In this document: positions 34,656-38,895 of the stretch, piece by piece
Layout of the letters: every line of letters begins with the position of its first letter
Numbering within the stretch: position 1 is the stretch's first letter
Origin: Acidobacteriaceae bacterium
Lineage (GTDB): Bacteria; Acidobacteriota; Terriglobia; Terriglobales; Acidobacteriaceae
Length of the DNA stretch: 38,895 nt
Reading direction: 5' to 3'
Assembly (NCBI GenBank): GCA_025361625.1
Contig: JANYKL010000108.1
Coordinates: forward strand, 1-38,895
Notes under the pieces: model-generated
Told to the model about the DNA's origin: nothing
Seen by the model: the letters and a program-made list of their open reading frames with translations, nothing else
Databases searched by the model: none
Program-made: the position numbers and the translations under genes

Positions 34656-35945
34656 TCAGGTCGAAAAGACTGGCCTCGGCGGTTCCCCCGAAGGGGATAT
34701 TTCTGGACTTTGCGAGGGCCACACGACTGGCTGCACACTGCCGACCACAAAGATCCAAGACATGGCGCCTAGCAGACAAACAGCTGCCGTGATGGCGAAG
34801 GGCCAGAAGAACTGCCCAGTGCGCTCTAGAACAAGACCAGTGAGAGCTGGGGCCACTACGCCAGCCAGATTCCCGACGAAGTTTTGAACTCCCGTCCATC
34901 GACCCGCCGTTTGAGGGCCACCGAGGGTCTGAGTAATTGCCCATAGGTTTGAAGTACACATGCTGAGCGACACGACCGCTAAGATCAGCATGGCGATCGA
35001 GAGAGCCGGAGTTGCAACGACGCAAACCATCAGAAAGATGGCCGAGCAGACCATACCAACGCTGGTAAATGTCTTGCGCACTCGAGTCGGCGTCCCTCCG
35101 GCATCAATCCATCGGTCCGACAGCCAGCCGCATAACGTGCCGAAAGCTGCGGCAGAGAGATAAGCCGCTCCCGCGATCTTAGCCATCTTGTCCATGGAAA
35201 AATGACGCTCACGAACCAGGTAAAACGGAAGCCAAGTGATGAGGAAGTAATTTAAATAGTTCGCGCAAAACAAGCCAGAGCAAGTGCCCCATGCCGTTCG
35301 GAGCTTCAGAATTTCAAAAATGCTGTGAGCTTTTATGGGCGCAAGGGCCACACCCTGTTCGCGGGGTCTAAACTTAAGCCATGGCCAAAGCCAGATAAGG
35401 CTGATGAGACCCAGGACAACAAAGAACGTGCGCCAACCGAATCTGGCCATCAGCGTACCGCCTACGAACATGCCGAACCCAGGTCCAATCAGCAAACCTG
35501 CGGCGATGAGAGAATTGGCAAAACCGCGCTGGTTTTCAGAGAAATGCCGGGCCAGGATCTTTGAGTAGGAGGGATAAGCCACCGATTCTCCAACTCCGAG
35601 AATGAGTCGCACCCCCAATAAAACGCCGAAGCCGTGCGCCAGCCCCGTGGCGGTAGTTGCAATTGACCAAAGGAGGAACCCGGCGGCCATTACCAAGCTG
35701 ACATCGAAGCGGTCTACAAGCCAGCCGGAAAGGAGTTGGAAGATGGCATAAGTACAGAAAAAGGAAGCAAGCAGAACTCCAAGATGAGAGGCAGAAAGCC
35801 CGAGCTCATCTTTGAGCATCGGGGCGGCAATCGACAGGTTGGCGCGATCGATGTAATTAATAAAAACAGAAACCGCGAGAAGGATAAGAACACGGGACTG
35901 AGGCGTCGAAAGCCCCTGCGTCGATTGATGGGTCGCGGTCCTCAT
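34656..35945 (-). CDS. MFS transporter, anion:cation symporter (ACS) type
   Basis: 429 residues with twelve predicted membrane helices. Typical ACS features: helix 1 INYIDRANLSIAAPMLKDELGLS, the conserved loop GWLVDRFDVSLVMAAGFLLWS between helices 2 and 3, helix 4 RLILGVGESVAYPSYSKIL (RxxxGxGExxxxP) and GWLSDRWIDAGG in the second half. Members import organic anions such as hexuronates, glucarate or tartrate with H+. The substrate cannot be told. No catabolic genes adjoin it; the gene is alone. Confidence 0.92.
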   Translation of the reverse strand: MRTATHQSTQGLSTPQSRVLILLAVSVFINYIDRANLSIAAPMLKDELGLSASHLGVLLASFFCTYAIFQLLSGWLVDRFDVSLVMAAGFLLWSIATTATGLAHGFGVLLGVRLILGVGESVAYPSYSKILARHFSENQRGFANSLIAAGLLIGPGFGMFVGGTLMARFGWRTFFVVLGLISLIWLWPWLKFRPREQGVALAPIKAHSIFEILKLRTAWGTCSGLFCANYLNYFLITWLPFYLVRERHFSMDKMAKIAGAAYLSAAAFGTLCGWLSDRWIDAGGTPTRVRKTFTSVGMVCSAIFLMVCVVATPALSIAMLILAVVSLSMCTSNLWAITQTLGGPQTAGRWTGVQNFVGNLAGVVAPALTGLVLERTGQFFWPFAITAAVCLLGAMSWIFVVGSVQPVVWPSQSPEISPSGEPPRPVFST

Positions 35946-35967
35946 AAATTAAATGCGCCCAAGTCTA

Positions 35968-36065
35968 GGGGCGTGTACCCGGACGGAGGAGTTAGTCATC
36001 CGATCCTTTGCGCGGGCTGCTGATATTAGCGGTCTTCCCTAATCCGGCCGCGGTCAGCACTAACA
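35968..36065 (-). pseudogene. Fragment of an Ig-like/PQQ protein gene
   Basis: The bases closely match 31708-31797 of the large Ig-like gene, including GCGTGTACCCGGACGG and GAGTTAGTCATC. Read leftward it spells LLVLTAAGLGKTANISSPRK and then a frameshifted SDD-stop, corresponding to the signal peptide end and first Ig strand (LLTLAASTFGQTVNITSPRN). Start codon and remainder are missing. Confidence 0.85.
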
Positions 36066-36068
36066 AGG

Positions 36069-36129
36069 GCGCTTCAGGTTAACCCTAACTCCCGGGCCGC
36101 GGTAGAAATCCTGACCGAGAAGGCTTAGT
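36069..36129 (+). pseudogene. 3' end of an exosortase-type TPR gene
   Basis: Reads ALQVNPNSRAAVEILTEKA and a stop. The intact TPR gene in this window ends ALQINPNSPAAGEI-RKTLTEMG and a stop (25826-25894). The match is clear apart from a 9-base in-frame deletion and scattered substitutions. It abuts the Ig-like fragment on its left. Confidence 0.85.
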
Positions 36130-36205
36130 GCGTTTAGCGTCTGTTATGCCTCGAGCCGCGGTATGGCACTCACGCAATCGCAGCGCAGGGGCGATATATC
36201 CTTGG

Positions 36206-37246
36206 TTAATGCGCCGCCACGACAAGGATCTTGAATGTGCCGGCCTTGGCTTTCGGACGCCCCGTCGCTCCTGGCTTCTGCTCCTCAAATTCGGCGGTGG
36301 GTAGGTATGCCTTATGGCTACTCGGGTCGATATCCATGGTCTTGGCGCCGACAGCCGTTGATAGGGTCTGCAAAACTTCGAATTTGCCTGATGCATTTTC
36401 GCCAGCCACGACGAGCTTTCCATCACGGCTGCTCGCAAATGCGTTCTTGCCGTCGAACTTCGTCGCGTCCACTCCAGCCCCGATGGGTAGATCCGCCAGC
36501 ACCTTGCCGTCGTCAGCACTCATTACGATCAGCTTCGGCGGGTTCTGACATCCAACAAAAAGGCGACGCTTCTTTGTGTCCATGGACATTCCAACCGGAG
36601 AACCCCCGGGAGCGACCGGCCAATGCGCGATGACTTTTCTCGCCCTAATGTCAACGACTACGACTTCGTTCTTGTCTTGAAGATTGATATAAACCTTGCC
36701 CGCGCCGTCGGCGGCAAGATACTCGGGTTTTCCTCCCAATGCGATGGGCGCATCGATGGTTCCGTTCTTGGGATCCACATCCGGCTTGAGGGTCATCAAA
36801 ACCCCCTCGTCTCCGGAGTCGAATAGCACCAGTCCGCTGGCCTCGTCGAAAATGATGGCGTCAGTATCCGGCTTCGCTGCGATCGTACCGAGCACAAGAT
36901 TCGTCTTGAGATCAAAAATCACGACTGCCCCGCCGCCATCGCCGATAAATCCTCGTCCCACTTTAGGGACAAGAACCACGCCATGATTATGTTTTTGGCC
37001 GGGGATGTCAGCTAAGGTCTTCCCCGAATTAGCATCGAGGACCATCGTGTGCGTGCTTCTCGGAACGTATAGCCGTGAATTCTCTGCATCAACGGTGATG
37101 TAGTCAAACCCGCCCTCACCGCCAACCTGGAATGTTTTTTCAACGGCCCAGCCGGCCTGTGCGGCCGCCCGTCCCCTGAGTCCAAGCAAAACTAGTGTCA
37201 AGAGAACGAGAATTAAAGTTGAAGTAGATTTTCTACGAACGTTCAT
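36206..37246 (-). CDS. Secreted YncE/YVTN-like beta-propeller protein
   Basis: 346 residues. Signal peptide (LILVLLTLVLLGLRGRAAAQA). The mature protein is a seven-bladed YncE/YVTN-type propeller: FDYITVDAENSRLYVPRSTHTMVLDANSGK, DAIIFDEASGLVLFDSGDEG, EYLAADGAGKVYINLQDKNEVVVVDIRARKVIAHWPV, SPVGMSMDTKKRRLFVGCQNPPKLIVMSADDGK, DATKFDGKNAFASSRDGKLVV. These periplasmic propellers bind DNA or proteins in some bacteria, but most have unknown roles. A Lys/Pro-rich loop (EEQKPGATGRPKAKAG) near the end precedes the last strand, FKILVVAAH. Confidence 0.9.
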   Translation of the reverse strand: MNVRRKSTSTLILVLLTLVLLGLRGRAAAQAGWAVEKTFQVGGEGGFDYITVDAENSRLYVPRSTHTMVLDANSGKTLADIPGQKHNHGVVLVPKVGRGFIGDGGGAVVIFDLKTNLVLGTIAAKPDTDAIIFDEASGLVLFDSGDEGVLMTLKPDVDPKNGTIDAPIALGGKPEYLAADGAGKVYINLQDKNEVVVVDIRARKVIAHWPVAPGGSPVGMSMDTKKRRLFVGCQNPPKLIVMSADDGKVLADLPIGAGVDATKFDGKNAFASSRDGKLVVAGENASGKFEVLQTLSTAVGAKTMDIDPSSHKAYLPTAEFEEQKPGATGRPKAKAGTFKILVVAAH

Positions 37247-37534
37247 GGATGGCTCCTAAGTTTCCGCGCAATGATAGCAGGCGGACACACTCCACCAATG
37301 CCGCGTGCTCAAAGATCACGTTTCAAGGTAGATGAGTTCAAGCTCCGGGTAACGAGCGAAAGCGAAAAAGCTGGCTTCTGCGTGATGTGCTCCGGGCAAG
37401 GCGCTCTGGAGTGCCCTTACTTAAAGGTGTTTTCCCCCCGGGGAATTTGCCGATCGCGGAGCCTTTAGAGCGGCAACCCGCGGCGAGCATACCTTATCAA
37501 AAACGGTTACAGCACCTGTTCGGAGGATACTCGA
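37247..37534. other. Divergent promoter region
   Basis: Lies between two divergent secreted-protein genes. The palindrome TTCCCCCCGGGGAA (37432-37445) is the only structure noted; no sound -35/-10 pair was found. Confidence 0.4.
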
Positions 37535-38895
37535 TGAACCGAATCGCATTGGCACTTTGTTTGCTGCTAGGCACGGCAAGCGCACAGATCACTTTCACCT
37601 CAACCGGGTACCCGACCGGCAATGGCTCTACGGGAACAGTGTCCGGAGACTTCAACCTTGACGGACTGCCCGATCTCGCGGTGACCTCGTTCTACGACAA
37701 CAAAGTGACCATTCTGACCAACGTGGGGTCCGGGAACTTCTCGCAAACGGGGAGCTATCCGGTCGCGGGGGCAGGGTGGATCAAGACTGCCGACGTAAAC
37801 CGAGACGGCAAGCTCGACCTGCTCGTGGGCTCGGGCGTGCTTGGCGGTAGCGGAGGAACGACCCGCAATGCGGTTGTGGTGCTGCTGAACAACGGCGATG
37901 GAACGTTCCGCTATGGGCAGACGCTACTGACGGCGAGGTATCCGGTGGATTTCGATGTGCAAAACTTCGACAGTGATGGGTATCCAGATTTGCTGGTGAA
38001 ACAATGCGACTACAACATGTCGAATCCGTTATGCGAAATCGACTACTACCAGAATGCGAGCGGCACGTACCAGTTGGGTACTGTGCTCGTAGCACCGACG
38101 TCGAACGTTGCGGGCAACAACATCGGCGCGGGCAACAGCGTGCATTTTGCAGACTTGAACGGCGACGGGAACATGGATGCGATGTACACGACGAAGACGT
38201 CGCTCGTGACGCGATTCGGAAACGGCAGGGGCTCCTTTACAGCGACGTATCAGGTGGGCGGCATCACTGGCGGGTTCGTGGTGTCAAAGTTTAAAAACGG
38301 CATTACCACACCGGACGTGGCTGCTTTGTCGCCGGCGCCGTGCTCGAGCGGCCCTCCGTGTCAGAGCTATGTGGATGTGTGGTCCAACAACGGCAAAGGC
38401 GTGTTGAGCCGCACTGCGCACACGCTGGGGTGGGGGGACTTCATCCAAGCCACAGATGTGAATGGCGACGACAACATGGATGTGCTGACACTTGTCGGCA
38501 GCACAGCATACGGGCGCATCGATTACTTCCTGGGTAAAGGAGATGGTTCGCTATCTGGGGACACACAGGTTCCGAATCAATTTCCATATACGGCGGAGCA
38601 ACCCATCGCGCGGGACTTTAGGCTCAATGGCCGCCACGACATCGCGTACGCCGAGTTTGTGAGCGGCGGCGAATCCGTGCTATTGAACAACAATGCGGCG
38701 ATCATCTGCGCGCCTCCGAACAGTTCCAAGGTGCAGGCGAAGATATGCGTGCCACGGAACGGGCAACATATCGCTTCTCCCGGCACTTTTGCGATGAAGG
38801 TGTCAGGGAACTCGCCTGCTGGGCTATTGCGTCTTGAGATTTGGATTGATGGGAAGAAGGTGCGTGAATGCCGGAGCGACCAAATTTTTTTCGTG
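37535..38895 (+). CDS. FG-GAP/VCBS-repeat secreted protein, incomplete at the window edge
   Basis: The frame is open from ATG 37535 to the end of the window (453 codons, no stop). The ribosome binding site GGAGGA lies 7 bases upstream. Signal peptide MNRIALALCLLLGTASAQ. It has FG-GAP-type repeats, each with an Asp-rich Ca-binding loop: DFNLDGLPDLAV (~47), DVNRDGKLDLLV (~87), DLNGDGNMDAMY (~207), DVNGDDNMDVLT (~307). They form an integrin-alpha-like propeller. From ~390 the sequence changes to an Ig-like domain (CAPPNSSKVQAKICVP ... LRLEIWIDGKK). Such proteins are common at acidobacterial surfaces; the ligand is unknown. The C-terminus lies outside the window. Confidence 0.88.

Noticed and set aside
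1-38895. tRNA, rRNA or CRISPR
   Set aside because: I looked for T-loop motifs, rRNA core sequences and regularly spaced repeats and found none that could be supported.

Overview
The window looks like chromosomal DNA of a soil acidobacterium (Koribacter/Terriglobia-like; inferred from gene content, not from a marker gene). The indicators are GloVer-repeat and Ig-like/PQQ-type secreted propeller proteins, an exosortase with PEP-CTERM substrates, FG-GAP proteins, a SWIB-domain protein, a MASE-like PAS-GGDEF-EAL protein, and decayed copies of TPR- and PD40-type Ser/Thr kinase genes. I saw no rRNA or tRNA gene and no CRISPR array.

Layout. 0-9 kb is a low-density, decaying stretch. It holds a DUF1905 gene cut by an IS21-like end, a kinase-TPR remnant, a secreted GloVer/IPT protein, a GAF-HATPase regulator, a remnant of a small secreted protein, an O-methyltransferase, a PD40-kinase remnant, a degenerate P-loop protein, and an unknown protein whose 3' end runs into a FemAB fragment. 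9-18 kb has a short-chain dehydrogenase, a 5'-truncated NRPS module (partial C, A, T) with an unusual adenylation pocket, a PAS-GGDEF-EAL protein and a secreted amidohydrolase lacking its usual catalytic Asp. 18-26 kb is the coherent block: a Phd/VapC toxin-antitoxin pair with a clear promoter/operator, then in the same direction FemAB transferase, polysaccharide deacetylase, exosortase, two overlapping PEP-CTERM genes, a terminator and a TPR protein. 26-27.2 kb carries a second, frameshifted copy of the same toxin-antitoxin pair as a direct repeat. 27-39 kb holds secreted proteins (two lectin-like paralogues, an Ig-like/PQQ propeller, a YncE-like propeller, an incomplete FG-GAP protein), a SWIB protein, a PilZ protein, an MFS transporter, and a 160-bp composite remnant made of an Ig-like gene fragment plus the 3' end of a TPR gene.

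How the parts work together. The deacetylase and FemAB genes are typical companions of exosortases in exopolysaccharide-linked sorting. The exosortase should cleave the C-terminal PEP-CTERM tails of the two eight-cysteine proteins encoded right after it, and the TPR protein is the kind that accompanies such loci. The toxin-antitoxin operon ends 24 bp before this block and may share its transcription.

The most notable results are this compact exosortase locus bracketed by an intact and a dead toxin-antitoxin copy, the predicted beta-amino-acid-like pocket of the orphan NRPS module, and short fragments of multi-copy gene families spread through the intergenic DNA.
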